Part shown: positions 1-8,526 of the stretch, in pieces
Layout of the letters: each line of letters begins with the position of its first letter
Position numbering within the stretch: position 1 is the stretch's first letter
Source: Comamonadaceae bacterium
GTDB taxonomy: Bacteria > Pseudomonadota > Gammaproteobacteria > Burkholderiales > Burkholderiaceae_C
Length of the DNA: 58,009 nt
NCBI GenBank assembly: GCA_947371915.1
Contig: CANBRM010000007.1
Coordinates: 1-58,009, forward strand
Reading direction: 5' to 3'
The notes under the pieces: model-generated
Database searches by the model: none
Told to the model about the DNA's origin: nothing
The model's input: the letters and a program-made list of their open reading frames with translations, nothing else
Translations under genes and position numbers: made by a program

Positions 1-345
1 CGTCCGATGAAGCGCCGTGGCAACCGCCGTTACTACCAACACCATGAAGTGTTGATGATTCGTCGTATTCGTGATTTGTTGTACGACCAAGGGTTCACCA
101 TCAGCGGTGCACGCAACAAGTTACAAGAGTTGGTGCAGGTCGAGCGTGACCGCCGCCGTTTAGACAGCGACGCTTTGATCGATGTGGATTTGGCCGATGA
201 TGAAGGTTTAGAAGCACATTTGGTGGTCGACCCCTCGTATTCGGACACATCACCGCTGCTGGCCGTCGGGTTGAGTGACGATACCTTGCAAATTCTTCGC
301 AAAGAACTTGCACAAATTCGTGAAATGCTCGCAGAGCCTCTCTGA
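1..345 (+). CDS. MerR-family transcriptional regulator, C-terminal part
   Basis: The reading frame is open from base 1, so the start lies outside the window and only the last 114 residues are seen. The segment rich in Arg and Tyr (RRGNRRYYQHHEV) followed by IRDLLYDQGFTISGARNKL is typical of the second half of a MerR winged-helix DNA-binding domain, where a helix-turn-helix is followed by a wing and a dimerisation helix. The remaining ~60 residues are acidic and end in a helix (ILRKELAQIREMLAEPL), consistent with a short-tailed MerR protein that lacks an obvious metal- or drug-binding domain. In many Burkholderiales a MerR gene of this kind lies between ihfA and tRNA-Pro; the tRNA-Pro here fits that context. 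Its ligand and target promoter cannot be read from the sequence. Confidence 0.85.
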   Translation, partial: RPMKRRGNRRYYQHHEVLMIRRIRDLLYDQGFTISGARNKLQELVQVERDRRRLDSDALIDVDLADDEGLEAHLVVDPSYSDTSPLLAVGLSDDTLQILRKELAQIREMLAEPL

Positions 346-370
346 CTCGCGTTATAATTTTTCTCTGATT

Positions 371-447
371 CGGTGTGTGGCGCAGCCTGGTAGCGCACTT
401 GCATGGGGTGCAAGGGGTCGAAGGTTCGAATCCTTTCACACCGACCA
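371..447 (+). tRNA. tRNA-Pro (anticodon GGG)
   Basis: This 77-nt gene folds into a complete cloverleaf. The acceptor arms CGGTGTG and CACACCG pair perfectly, the anticodon arm is CTTGC/GCAAG around the loop ATGGGGT (anticodon GGG), and the T arm contains GGTTCGAATCC. The CCA end is encoded in the DNA (positions 445-447). It begins 25 bases after the MerR stop codon and is followed by a strong hairpin terminator. No integrase or duplicated 3' end lies beside it, so it does not appear to be used as an attachment site here. Confidence 0.97.
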
Positions 448-455
448 AAAATGAC

Positions 456-490
456 AAGGGTTAGTAGCTTTACGCTACTAACCCTTTTGT
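456..490 (+). terminator. rho-independent terminator after tRNA-Pro
   Basis: A 12-bp perfect stem (AAGGGTTAGTAG, 456-467, pairing with 475-486) closes a 7-nt loop and runs into a T-rich stretch. It begins nine bases after the tRNA CCA end and most likely ends the tRNA transcript. Confidence 0.8.
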
Positions 491-632
491 CTTTTCTGGA
501 TCGACGCATGTGTCATTCCAAGCCATGTGATTCGACATAGTGCTCGTGCAAAATGACACCTGTGTAGTGACACACCTGATCCGTTCCTTGTGTGGCCGAT
601 GGCAGGCACACTCAAATTTAAGAAATCCCTCC

Positions 633-1898
633 ATGTCAATTTCTCGCTTTGTTCGTGCTTCGCATGCATTGAATCGCCCATCCCATGTCGGTCTCTTGCG
701 TTGGACGCTTGTTGCCGTGGCCGTATCTTTGGCCGGTTGTGGTGCCAATGAGGGGGCATCCATGTCAGGGCAAGGCAAGGCACCTCCGCCCCCCGCGGTG
801 GGCGTGGTGACGGTGTCAGACCAAGTGGTGGCGTTGCAAACTGAATTACCAGGTCGCGTCAGTCCTGTGCGGGTGGCGCAAGTGCGTGCCCGTGTGAATG
901 GGGTGGTGTTGAAGCGTTTATTCCGCGAGGGCAGTGAAGTCAAAGCAGGGCAGGTTTTGTACGAGATCGATGCCGCACCTTACCGAGCCACCGCCGACAG
1001 TGCCCAAGCCAGTGTGGCCAAAGCACAAGCCAATTTGGACCAAGCCAGCGCGCTGGTCAGCCGCAACCAGCCATTGGTTCAAGAAAACGCCATCAGCAAA
1101 CAAGACTTTGCGACTTTGGTGACGAACCAAAAGCAGGCGGCAGCTGATCTGGCTGCGGCACGCGCTGCTGCCATGTCCGCCGACATCAACTTGGACTATG
1201 CCACCGTGCGCGCGCCCATTTCTGGCCGCATTGGGCAGTCGCTGGTCACAGAAGGTGCGCTGGTCAGTCAAAACGAAGCCACGGCATTGGCGGTGATTCA
1301 GCAGACTGACACGGTCTATGTCAACTTCACCCAGTCCAGCGCGGATGTGTTGCGCTTGCGCAAGGCGATCGCGGCAAAGCAGATGCGCGGCAAAAGTGAT
1401 GGCTCCGTGCCCGTGCGGGTTGTTTTAGAAGATGGCAGTGAGTTGCCACGTTCAGGCAAGCTGCTGTTTGCCGACCTGACCGTTGACGCGACGTCTGGCC
1501 AAATCACCTTGCGTGCCGAGGTGCCCAATGCAGATGGGCTGCTGTTGCCCGGCCAGTATGTGCGTGTGCGCTTGTCGCAGGCCGAGTTGCCATCCGGTAT
1601 TTTGTTGCCCCAGCAAGCGGTCACCCGCACGGGGCAAGGGGACACCGTGTTGGTGGTGGATGCCGAAGGCAAGCCAACGCCTCGTCCTGTCACCGTGGGT
1701 GGCGAGCAAAACAACCAATGGGTCATTTTGAGTGGCTTGCAAAAAGGTGAGCAAGTCATTGTGGATGGCTTTCAGAAGATGATGGTCCCTGGCATGCCGG
1801 TCAAACCTGTGCCGTGGTCCCCAGCTGGCGCCGAACCTGCATCACCTGCTTCCGCTGCCGCGTCATCGGCTTCGTCGCCTGCCGTTTCGCGCAAGTAA
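633..1898 (+). CDS. acrA: RND efflux periplasmic adaptor (membrane fusion) lipoprotein, AcrA/MexA family
   Basis: This 421-residue protein is the periplasmic adaptor of a tripartite RND pump, linking the inner-membrane transporter to the outer-membrane channel. The ATG at 633 is preferred over an upstream in-frame ATG at 540 because it places a lipoprotein signal peptide with lipobox LAGC about 36 residues from the start. The family layout is visible: a first lipoyl half-motif (RVSPVRVAQVRARVNGVV), a long Ala/Gln-rich alpha-hairpin (about 105-185), the second lipoyl half (DYATVRAPISGRIG), a beta-barrel and a membrane-proximal domain. The Pro/Ala/Ser-rich tail is usual. It is followed 12 bases later by the pump gene, so the three genes form an operon. 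No TetR-type repressor gene lies beside it. Substrates cannot be predicted from sequence. Confidence 0.92.
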   Translation: MSISRFVRASHALNRPSHVGLLRWTLVAVAVSLAGCGANEGASMSGQGKAPPPPAVGVVTVSDQVVALQTELPGRVSPVRVAQVRARVNGVVLKRLFREGSEVKAGQVLYEIDAAPYRATADSAQASVAKAQANLDQASALVSRNQPLVQENAISKQDFATLVTNQKQAAADLAAARAAAMSADINLDYATVRAPISGRIGQSLVTEGALVSQNEATALAVIQQTDTVYVNFTQSSADVLRLRKAIAAKQMRGKSDGSVPVRVVLEDGSELPRSGKLLFADLTVDATSGQITLRAEVPNADGLLLPGQYVRVRLSQAELPSGILLPQQAVTRTGQGDTVLVVDAEGKPTPRPVTVGGEQNNQWVILSGLQKGEQVIVDGFQKMMVPGMPVKPVPWSPAGAEPASPASAAASSASSPAVSRK

Positions 1899-1910
1899 GG
1901 GGCTCACACC

Positions 1911-4900
1911 ATGGCCCGATTTTTTATCTATCGCCCCATCTTTGCTTGGGTGATTGCCTTGTTCATATTGGTGATGGGCGCTGTGTCCATCACGCAGTTG
2001 CCGATCTCTCAATACCCACCTGTGGCGCCGCCGTCGATCGTGATCACGGCCGGCTACCCAGGCGCCTCGGCGCAGATCTTGGAAGACAGCGTTTTTAGCG
2101 TCATCGAGCGCGAGATGAACGGTTCGCCGGGCATGATCTATATGGAGTCTGTGGCGCAGGCCAACGGCACGGGCACCATCACCATCAGCTTCGAGCCTGG
2201 GACCAACCCTGACTTGGCGCAGGTCGATGTGCAAAACCGTTTATCGCGTGCCACACCTCGTTTGCCGGCAGCCGTCACGCAGCAGGGTGTGCGTGTTGAA
2301 AAAGCGCGTTCTAACTTTTTGTTGTTCACCATGTTGTCGTCAGACAACCCTGACTTTGACATCATCGCTTTGGGAGACTACGCCTCGCGCAACGTCTTGC
2401 CCGAAATTCAGCGCTTGCCCGGTATTGGCCAAGCCCAGTTGTTTGGCACCGAGCGGGCCATGCGCATTTGGATCGACCCAGCCAAACTCAATGGCTATAA
2501 CCTTTCCGCGGCCGACGTGAATGCAGCCATTCGCCAGCAAAACGCGCAGGTGTCCTCGGGCGCAATTGGCGATCTGCCCAACCTCACGGGCCAATCGATG
2601 GCTGCCACTGTGTTGGTTGATGGGCAGCTGAGTACGGTGGCGCAGTTTGGTCAAATCGTGTTGCGTGCAGGCGCAGACGGTTCTACGGTGCGCTTGAAAG
2701 ACGTGGCCCGCATTGAGTTGGGTGCTCAGACGTATGCCACCTCGGCACGCTTGAATGGCAACCCCGCCGCAGGCATTGGCGTGCAACTCTCACCAACCGG
2801 TAACGCGATGGCTGCCGCCAAAGCGGTGCGCACGCGCATGGCTGAGTTGGAGCGCTATTTCCCCAAGGGCGTGCACTGGTCAATTCCGTACGACAGTTCA
2901 CGTTTTGTGAAGATCTCCATTTTGCAAGTGGCTGAAACCTTGGTCGAAGCGGTGGTGCTGGTGTTCTTGGTCATGTTTTTGTTCTTGCAGAACTTCCGCT
3001 ACACCGTGATCCCGACCATCGTGGTGCCGGTGGCGCTGATGGGCACCTTTGCGCTGTTGCAAACGCTGGGTTTTTCGATCAACGTGTTGACGATGTTTGG
3101 CATGGTCTTGGTCATCGGCATTGTGGTGGACGACGCCATTGTGGTGGTCGAAAACGTCGAGCGCATCATGAACGAGGAAGGCCTGCCGCCGCTCGAAGCC
3201 ACGCGCAAAGCCATGGGGCAAATCTCAGGCGCCATCATTGGTATCACCGTGGTGCTGATTGCTGTGTTTGTGCCCTTGGCTTTCTTCAAAGGCTCGGTGG
3301 GCAACATTTACCGCCAGTTCTCGGCGGTCATGGTCAGCTCGATTGGGTTCTCCGCATTCTTGGCGTTGTCCTTGACGCCTGCTTTGTGCGCGACCTTGCT
3401 CAAGCCGGTTCAAGCTGGGCACGCACATGCCAAAACCGGATTTTTTGGGCGCTTCAACCGAGGTTTTGCGAGCACAGCGCACAACTACGAAAGCTTGGTG
3501 GCCCGCATGCTGCAGCGTGCTGCGCGTTACTTGATCGTGTATGTCGCCATCATCGGCGCGGTGACGGTGCTCTACATGCGCCTGCCCACGTCGTTCTTGC
3601 CCAGCGAAGACCAAGGCAATCTCTTGGTTAACGTGCAATTGCCCCCAGGTGCCACGCAGCTGCGCACACTGTCGGTGATGCAGCAAGTCGAAGGTTTCAT
3701 CCTCAAGCAGCCTGAGGTTGAGAGCATGGTGAGCGTGTTGGGCTTTAGCTTTTCTGGGCAGGGGCAAAACGCAGCCTTGGCCTTCGTGACGCTCAAAGAC
3801 TGGAGCGAGCGCTCTGGGCCAGAACACTCGGCCCAAGCGTTGGCGGGACGTGCATTTGGCGCGTTGATGGGCATTCGTGATGCCTTTATTTTCCCGCTCA
3901 GCCCGCCGCCCATTCCCGAGTTGGGGACGGCCTCGGGCTTCACCTTCCGTTTGCAAGACCGAGGCGGCAAGGGCCACGATGCGTTGGTGGCCGCACGCAA
4001 TCAGCTGATGGGTTTGGCATCCAAGAGCCCCGTGCTGACCCAAGTTCGCCCTGACGGACTGGAAGATGCGCCGCAATTGCAGATCGACATCGATCGTGAC
4101 AAGGCCAATGCCTTGGGTGTGAATTTTGAGGCGATCAACACAGTGATCTCTACCGCGTTGGGATCGGCCTACATCAACGACTTTCCCAACCAAGGACGTT
4201 TGCAGCGGGTGATCGTGCAAGCCGATGCCACGTCACGCATGCAGCCAGACGACATTCTTCAAATGAATGCCCCCAACGCTCAAGGCAAATCGGTGCCGAT
4301 GTCGGCCTTTGCCAAGGTCCGCTGGGTCAAAGGGGCCATGCAAACCGTGCGCTACAACGGCTATCCCGCCATGCGCATTGGTGGCTCGGCTGCGCCTGGC
4401 TACAGCTCTGGTGCGGCCATGGCCGAGATGGAGCGCCTGATGACCCAACTGCCCGAAGGCTTTGCGTTTGAATGGACAGGCCAGTCGCGTGAAGAAATGT
4501 TGGCAGGCTCGCAAGCCTTGGTTCTGTATGGCTTTGCCATTCTGGCGGTGTTCTTGTGTCTCGCGGCTTTGTACGAAAGCTGGTCGATCCCGTTGGCCGT
4601 CATTTTGGTGGTGCCCCTTGGTGTGCTGGGCGTGTTGCTGGCCACGGTGCTGCGTGGTTATGCCAACGATGTGTACTTTCAAGTGGGCTTGATCACCATC
4701 ATTGGTCTCTCGGCCAAGAACGCGATTTTGATCATCGAGTTCGCCAAAGACCTTCAGGCCCAAGGCAAGACCGTGGTCGAAGCCGCCTTGCAAGCGGTGC
4801 ATCTGCGTTTCAGACCGATCTTGATGACCTCACTCGCCTTTGTGCTCGGTGTATTGCCCCTTTTTGTGGCGACCGGTGCGGGCTCGGCCAGTCAGCGGGC

Positions 4901-5066
4901 CATTGGCACAGGGGTGATTGGTGGCAGCGTGATTGGCACCTTGTTGGCCTTGGTCTTTGTTCCCATTTTCTTTGTGGTGGTTCGCACTTTCTTTAAGGGG
5001 AGTGAACGGCAGCACCAGTTTGACCTGGCCCATGATCACCAGCACGAGGCAGACCGCCATGAATAA
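1911..5066 (+). CDS. acrB: RND multidrug efflux pump, inner-membrane transporter (AcrB/MexB, HAE1 family)
   Basis: This 1,051-residue protein has the size and two-fold repeated architecture of AcrB: twelve membrane helices, two large periplasmic loops and a proton relay. The relay residues are visible: Asp407 and Asp408 (GIVVDDAIVVVENVER) and Lys936 (GLSAKNAILIIEFAK). Asp407/408 carry the same numbers as in E. coli AcrB. The N-terminus MARFFIYRPIFAWVIALFI is typical of the HAE1 hydrophobe/amphiphile pumps rather than the heavy-metal or nodulation families. It exports drugs or other amphiphiles by proton antiport together with the adaptor upstream and the channel downstream. The stop codon overlaps the next gene by 8 bases, which indicates translational coupling. 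The C-terminal tail is His-rich (RQHQFDLAHDHQHEADRHE), as in several proteobacterial homologues. Confidence 0.95.
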   Translation: MARFFIYRPIFAWVIALFILVMGAVSITQLPISQYPPVAPPSIVITAGYPGASAQILEDSVFSVIEREMNGSPGMIYMESVAQANGTGTITISFEPGTNPDLAQVDVQNRLSRATPRLPAAVTQQGVRVEKARSNFLLFTMLSSDNPDFDIIALGDYASRNVLPEIQRLPGIGQAQLFGTERAMRIWIDPAKLNGYNLSAADVNAAIRQQNAQVSSGAIGDLPNLTGQSMAATVLVDGQLSTVAQFGQIVLRAGADGSTVRLKDVARIELGAQTYATSARLNGNPAAGIGVQLSPTGNAMAAAKAVRTRMAELERYFPKGVHWSIPYDSSRFVKISILQVAETLVEAVVLVFLVMFLFLQNFRYTVIPTIVVPVALMGTFALLQTLGFSINVLTMFGMVLVIGIVVDDAIVVVENVERIMNEEGLPPLEATRKAMGQISGAIIGITVVLIAVFVPLAFFKGSVGNIYRQFSAVMVSSIGFSAFLALSLTPALCATLLKPVQAGHAHAKTGFFGRFNRGFASTAHNYESLVARMLQRAARYLIVYVAIIGAVTVLYMRLPTSFLPSEDQGNLLVNVQLPPGATQLRTLSVMQQVEGFILKQPEVESMVSVLGFSFSGQGQNAALAFVTLKDWSERSGPEHSAQALAGRAFGALMGIRDAFIFPLSPPPIPELGTASGFTFRLQDRGGKGHDALVAARNQLMGLASKSPVLTQVRPDGLEDAPQLQIDIDRDKANALGVNFEAINTVISTALGSAYINDFPNQGRLQRVIVQADATSRMQPDDILQMNAPNAQGKSVPMSAFAKVRWVKGAMQTVRYNGYPAMRIGGSAAPGYSSGAAMAEMERLMTQLPEGFAFEWTGQSREEMLAGSQALVLYGFAILAVFLCLAALYESWSIPLAVILVVPLGVLGVLLATVLRGYANDVYFQVGLITIIGLSAKNAILIIEFAKDLQAQGKTVVEAALQAVHLRFRPILMTSLAFVLGVLPLFVATGAGSASQRAIGTGVIGGSVIGTLLALVFVPIFFVVVRTFFKGSERQHQFDLAHDHQHEADRHE

Positions 5067-6528
5067 CGCCACCTTTTCCTCTGACGCCCAACGGGCCTCC
5101 AAGCGGTTGCCGGTGCGCACGCTGCGCCGCCTCAGTGGGGCCTGTGTGGCGGCATGCCTGCTGAGTGCGTGCAGCTTGATTCCGACCTACGAGCGCCCAG
5201 TGGCCCCTGTGCCAGCCCAGTACCCAAGTGCGACGGAGGCGGTCGGGCAGGGCGCGCTGGCCGCGTCTGACATGCCTTGGCAAGACGTGTTCAAAGATGA
5301 GCGGTTGAAGCGATTGATCGCGTTGGCCTTGGAAAACAACCGCGATTTACGCATGGCCATGCTCAACATAGAGCAGACCCTCGCGCAGTGGCAATTGCGC
5401 CGTGCCGATGAATTGCCCACCATCAATGCAGGTGTCACGGGGGCGCGAAGCACCACCACCACCGGCATCAACAGCACATACAGCGCGGGTTTGAGTGTGG
5501 CGCCCTTGACCGCATTCGAGCTCGATGTGTTTGGCCGTGTCCGCGCCTTGAGTCAGGCTGGCCAAGCGCAATGGCTCGCGAGTCAAGAAGCACGTCGGGC
5601 GGTGCAGATTTCATTGGTCAGCGCGGTGGCCAACACGTACTTGAGTTTGATCACCGACGACGCCTTGCTGCGCTTGGTTGAGGCCACCTTGGCCACGCGA
5701 GAAGCGTCTTTACGCCTGACGCAGCTGAAGTTTGAGCATGACTCAGCCTCTAGGCTGGACCTCAATCAAGCGCAGTCTTTGCTCGAAGCCGCCAAAGTGG
5801 CGCAGGCGCAACTTCAGCGCCAACGGGCACAAGACGACAACGCGTTGATGTTGCTGGTTGGTCAAGCGTTGCCCGCTGACTTGCCGGCAGGCTTGCCGTT
5901 GACGGCGAGCGGTTTTGTGGCCGAAGTGCCTTCGGGATTGCCCTCTGATTTGTTGATTCGCAGACCCGATGTCCGCCAAGCCGAACAGCTGTTGATCGCA
6001 CAGCACGCCAACATTGGTGCAGCCCGAGCCGCCTTTTTCCCACGAATCACGCTTACAGGAAGTGCCGGCATTGCGGGCAATGATTTGGGACAACTCTTCA
6101 ACGTCGGCTCGCGTGGTTGGACATTTGCACCGCAATTGTTGATGCCCATTTTTGACGGCGGTCGCAACCAAGCCAATCTCGATGTGGCCAAAGTGGGGCG
6201 CGATATCGCCGTGGCGCAATACGAGAAAGTCATTCAAACCGCTTTCCGCGAAGTGGCCGATGCGCTGACCGCCAAGACCACCTTCGACGAGCAACTGCGT
6301 GCCCAAAAGGCCATGCTGGCGGCTGAAGAATCGCGCATGGACTTGATGGCATTGCGTGACCGCCAAGGTTTGGCCAATGCCTTTGACGTGCTCGACGCCC
6401 GCCGATCTTTATTTGCCGCGCAGCAAGCGGCCCTGCAAACGCAGGCGCAGCAACTGCAAAGCTTGGTCACCGTTTATAAAGTTCTAGGCGGTGGGTGGCG
6501 CGAGCCTGCCGAGGTGGGGTTGAAGTAA
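5059..6528 (+). CDS. oprM: RND efflux outer-membrane channel lipoprotein (OprM/NodT family)
   Basis: This 489-residue protein is the outer-membrane channel partner of the pump. The start at 5059 overlaps the pump gene by 8 bases and gives a signal peptide ending in the lipobox LLSAC. Longer frames starting further upstream inside the pump gene lack a signal sequence. Two outer-membrane-efflux repeats are seen: the first around LKRLIALALENNRDLRMA and the second around IRRPDVRQAEQLLIAQHANIGAARAAFFPRI, the latter being a family hallmark. The last 80 residues form the long coiled helix of the alpha-barrel. It trimerises to form a beta-barrel pore and a periplasmic tunnel. It could also serve other exporters, but there is no sign of a type I secretion partner beside it. 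Confidence 0.93.
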   Translation: MNNATFSSDAQRASKRLPVRTLRRLSGACVAACLLSACSLIPTYERPVAPVPAQYPSATEAVGQGALAASDMPWQDVFKDERLKRLIALALENNRDLRMAMLNIEQTLAQWQLRRADELPTINAGVTGARSTTTTGINSTYSAGLSVAPLTAFELDVFGRVRALSQAGQAQWLASQEARRAVQISLVSAVANTYLSLITDDALLRLVEATLATREASLRLTQLKFEHDSASRLDLNQAQSLLEAAKVAQAQLQRQRAQDDNALMLLVGQALPADLPAGLPLTASGFVAEVPSGLPSDLLIRRPDVRQAEQLLIAQHANIGAARAAFFPRITLTGSAGIAGNDLGQLFNVGSRGWTFAPQLLMPIFDGGRNQANLDVAKVGRDIAVAQYEKVIQTAFREVADALTAKTTFDEQLRAQKAMLAAEESRMDLMALRDRQGLANAFDVLDARRSLFAAQQAALQTQAQQLQSLVTVYKVLGGGWREPAEVGLK

Positions 6529-6626
6529 AGCCACAGCTCTCCGCATAAACCCTAGTGTTTTTGAGCGTTGTTTCACAAACTTCGTGAGTAAACTGATTAT
6601 GTTTTATAACAACGAAGAGACGCTTT

Positions 6627-7109
6627 ATGCACTTCATGGTTTCCTTGGCGCGGGTGTTTGCCATCCTCGCTGGTGTTTTATTGACTTTCATCACCCTGAT
6701 GACCTGCTACAGCATTGTGGGGCGTGAGTTTTTGGGCTCTGCTTTGCTGGGGGATTTTGAGCTTTCGGGGGCAGCCACGGGTGCCGCCATCGCCATGTTC
6801 ATGCCTTGGTGCCAAGCCAAGCGCGGCAACATCATTGTGGATTTCTTCACAGCCAAATGCTCAAACTCTAGCAATGAGGTGATGGACCGTTTTGGCGCTT
6901 TGCTGCTGTCATTGTGCTTTGCACTTTTGGCATGGCGTACGGCGCTTGGGGGCATGAGTTCTTATGTTTCCAACTCCGGCACGATGATTTTGGGTTTTCC
7001 CGAGTGGATCGTTTTTGCGGCCATGGTGCCACCTTTTGTGTTGACCAGCCTGATCGCTTTGGGTCAAGTGTTTATTGGCTTTGATGATCAGCTGGGAGAG
7101 TCAGCATGA
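6627..7109 (+). CDS. dctQ: TRAP transporter small membrane subunit DctQ
   Basis: This 160-residue protein has four predicted membrane helices: residues about 5-25, 45-60, 85-105 and 130-150. It matches the DctQ subunit of tripartite ATP-independent periplasmic transporters, including the GREFLGSALLGDFELSGAATGAAIAMFMPWC segment where the family has a conserved acidic patch. Its stop overlaps the start of dctM by 4 bases (ATGA), the usual arrangement. It helps the large subunit use an ion gradient to import the solute delivered by the periplasmic receptor. The ribosome binding site is weak. The 98-bp gap from the efflux operon is AT-rich and probably holds the promoter, though no clear -35/-10 pair stands out. 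Confidence 0.88.
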   Translation: MHFMVSLARVFAILAGVLLTFITLMTCYSIVGREFLGSALLGDFELSGAATGAAIAMFMPWCQAKRGNIIVDFFTAKCSNSSNEVMDRFGALLLSLCFALLAWRTALGGMSSYVSNSGTMILGFPEWIVFAAMVPPFVLTSLIALGQVFIGFDDQLGESA

Positions 7110-8425
7110 GTAGTTTTGAAATTGTCGGTGCCATCTTCGGCATCATGCTGGTCTTGATGGCCGTGCGTGTGCCCATTGCCGTCTCCATGTTTTTGGCGGG
7201 TGGTTTTGGTTATGTGTTGCAAACCGGTTGGATGCCGTTTGCTAACTTTTTAAATAACCAAGCTTTTGCACGCTTTGCCAGCTACGACTTATCCGTCATT
7301 CCCTTGTTCATTTTGATGGGGCACTTTGCCACGCAAGGTGGCATCAGTAAAGCTTTGTTCGATTTTGCGGCCGGCGTGATGGGACGCTTCAAAGGTGGCT
7401 TGGCCATGGCCGCTGTGCTGGCTTGTGCTGCATTTGGTGCGATTTGCGGTTCGTCGGTTGCCACCGCAGCCACCATCACGGGTGTGGCTTTGCCTGAAAT
7501 GAAGCGCCACGGTTATTCGGGGCGCTTGGCGACCGGCACTTTGGCCGCTTCTGGCACCTTGGGTATCTTGATTCCACCATCTGTGCCCCTGGTCATTTAC
7601 GCGATTTTGACTGAGCAGAACATTGCGAAGTTGTTTGCTGCGGCCATGGTGCCCGGCATCATTGCGATGTTGGGTTACATGGCTGCGATCGCCATTTACG
7701 TGCGCTTGGTGCCCGGTCATGCGCCTGAAGTCAACGAGGCCTCCGAGGGTGTGACTTTGGAATCGGTCAAAGGCGTTGCCCCCATTCTTGCGATCTTCTT
7801 GATCGTGTTTGGTGGCATTTACAGCGGCATGTTCACGCCCACAGAAGGCGCTGCCGTGGGGGCAGCCAGCACGTTTGTTGCCTCCTTGTTCAAAGGTGAA
7901 ATCACTTGGGCCAAGTTCAAGCAGTGCTTTTATGCAACGGCAGACAGCTCGGCCATGATCTTTCTGATCTTCATTGGTGCGGACTTGATGAACGGGGCAT
8001 TGGCGTTGTCGCAAGCGTCGACACAGTTGTCTGCCCTGATCTTGAATTTAGGCTGGACACCGTTGTGGGTGATTGCTGGCATTTTGGTGTTCTACGTCTT
8101 GTTGGGCGCAGTGATGGATGAGTTGTCCATGATCTTGCTGACCATCCCAATTTTCTTCCCCATCGTGATGGGCTTGGACTTTGGTATGCCCAAAGAGTCG
8201 GTAGCGATCTGGTTCGGCATCTTGGTGTTGATGGTGGTCGAGTTCGGGCTTTTGGCACCACCTGTGGGCTTGAATGTCTATGTGGTCAACGGCATGGCCA
8301 AAGATGTGCCGATTGCCGAGAGCTACCGCGGTGTTATGCCTTTCTTGATCAGCGATACCGTGCGTACCTTGCTAATCTTGTTCTTCCCCGGTGTGTGTCT
8401 GTGGCTGGTGGCATTAATTACCTAA
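7106..8425 (+). CDS. dctM: TRAP transporter large permease subunit DctM
   Basis: This 439-residue, highly hydrophobic protein has the length and about twelve helices of the DctM permease. Family features include LFILMGHFATQGG and the glycine-rich stretch GAICGSSVATAATITGVALPEM. A conserved segment near the C-terminus reads LAPPVGLNVYVVNGMA. It catalyses sodium- or proton-driven import of an organic anion, probably a carboxylate, together with DctQ and a substrate-binding protein. The most likely partner receptor is the convergent dctP downstream, which is encoded on the opposite strand rather than in the same operon. Substrate identity is not readable from the permease. Confidence 0.93.
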   Translation: MSSFEIVGAIFGIMLVLMAVRVPIAVSMFLAGGFGYVLQTGWMPFANFLNNQAFARFASYDLSVIPLFILMGHFATQGGISKALFDFAAGVMGRFKGGLAMAAVLACAAFGAICGSSVATAATITGVALPEMKRHGYSGRLATGTLAASGTLGILIPPSVPLVIYAILTEQNIAKLFAAAMVPGIIAMLGYMAAIAIYVRLVPGHAPEVNEASEGVTLESVKGVAPILAIFLIVFGGIYSGMFTPTEGAAVGAASTFVASLFKGEITWAKFKQCFYATADSSAMIFLIFIGADLMNGALALSQASTQLSALILNLGWTPLWVIAGILVFYVLLGAVMDELSMILLTIPIFFPIVMGLDFGMPKESVAIWFGILVLMVVEFGLLAPPVGLNVYVVNGMAKDVPIAESYRGVMPFLISDTVRTLLILFFPGVCLWLVALIT

Positions 8426-8456
8426 TGAAGAGCCCTTAGGGGCTTTAGACAGACGT

Positions 8457-8484
8457 AAAAAAGGAGGCCTAGGCCTCCTTTTTT
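8457..8484. terminator. bidirectional terminator between dctQM and dctP
   Basis: A perfect palindrome around GGAGGCCTAGGCCTCC is flanked by six A bases on the left and six T bases on the right, so it can terminate transcripts from both directions. It lies between the stop of dctM and the stop of the convergent dctP. Confidence 0.9.
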
Positions 8485-8487
8485 CAT

Positions 8488-8512
8488 GCCTCAAACGCGT
8501 CACGTTTGAGGC
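8488..8512. terminator. second hairpin, probably part of the dctP terminator region
   Basis: A perfect 10-bp stem (GCCTCAAACG pairing with CGTTTGAGGC) encloses a 5-nt loop. It lies immediately after the A/T-flanked palindrome and 14 bases before the dctP stop. It has no T-run of its own, so it may act as an mRNA 3'-end stabiliser for dctP rather than as an independent terminator. Confidence 0.5.
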
Positions 8513-8526
8513 CTGTTCAAGTCAGA

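Noticed and set aside
371-447. tRNA-Pro as an integration site
   Set aside because: There is no integrase or duplicated 3' end beside it, and the downstream genes are ordinary host genes.
540-632. Upstream in-frame start of the efflux adaptor
   Set aside because: It would add 31 residues before the lipoprotein signal peptide and would make the signal internal.
633-6528. The RND operon as the type I export system of the adhesin
   Set aside because: The three genes are an AcrAB/OprM-type drug efflux set; there is no ABC transporter, and the OprM-type channel is coupled to the pump. The adhesin exporter must be elsewhere.
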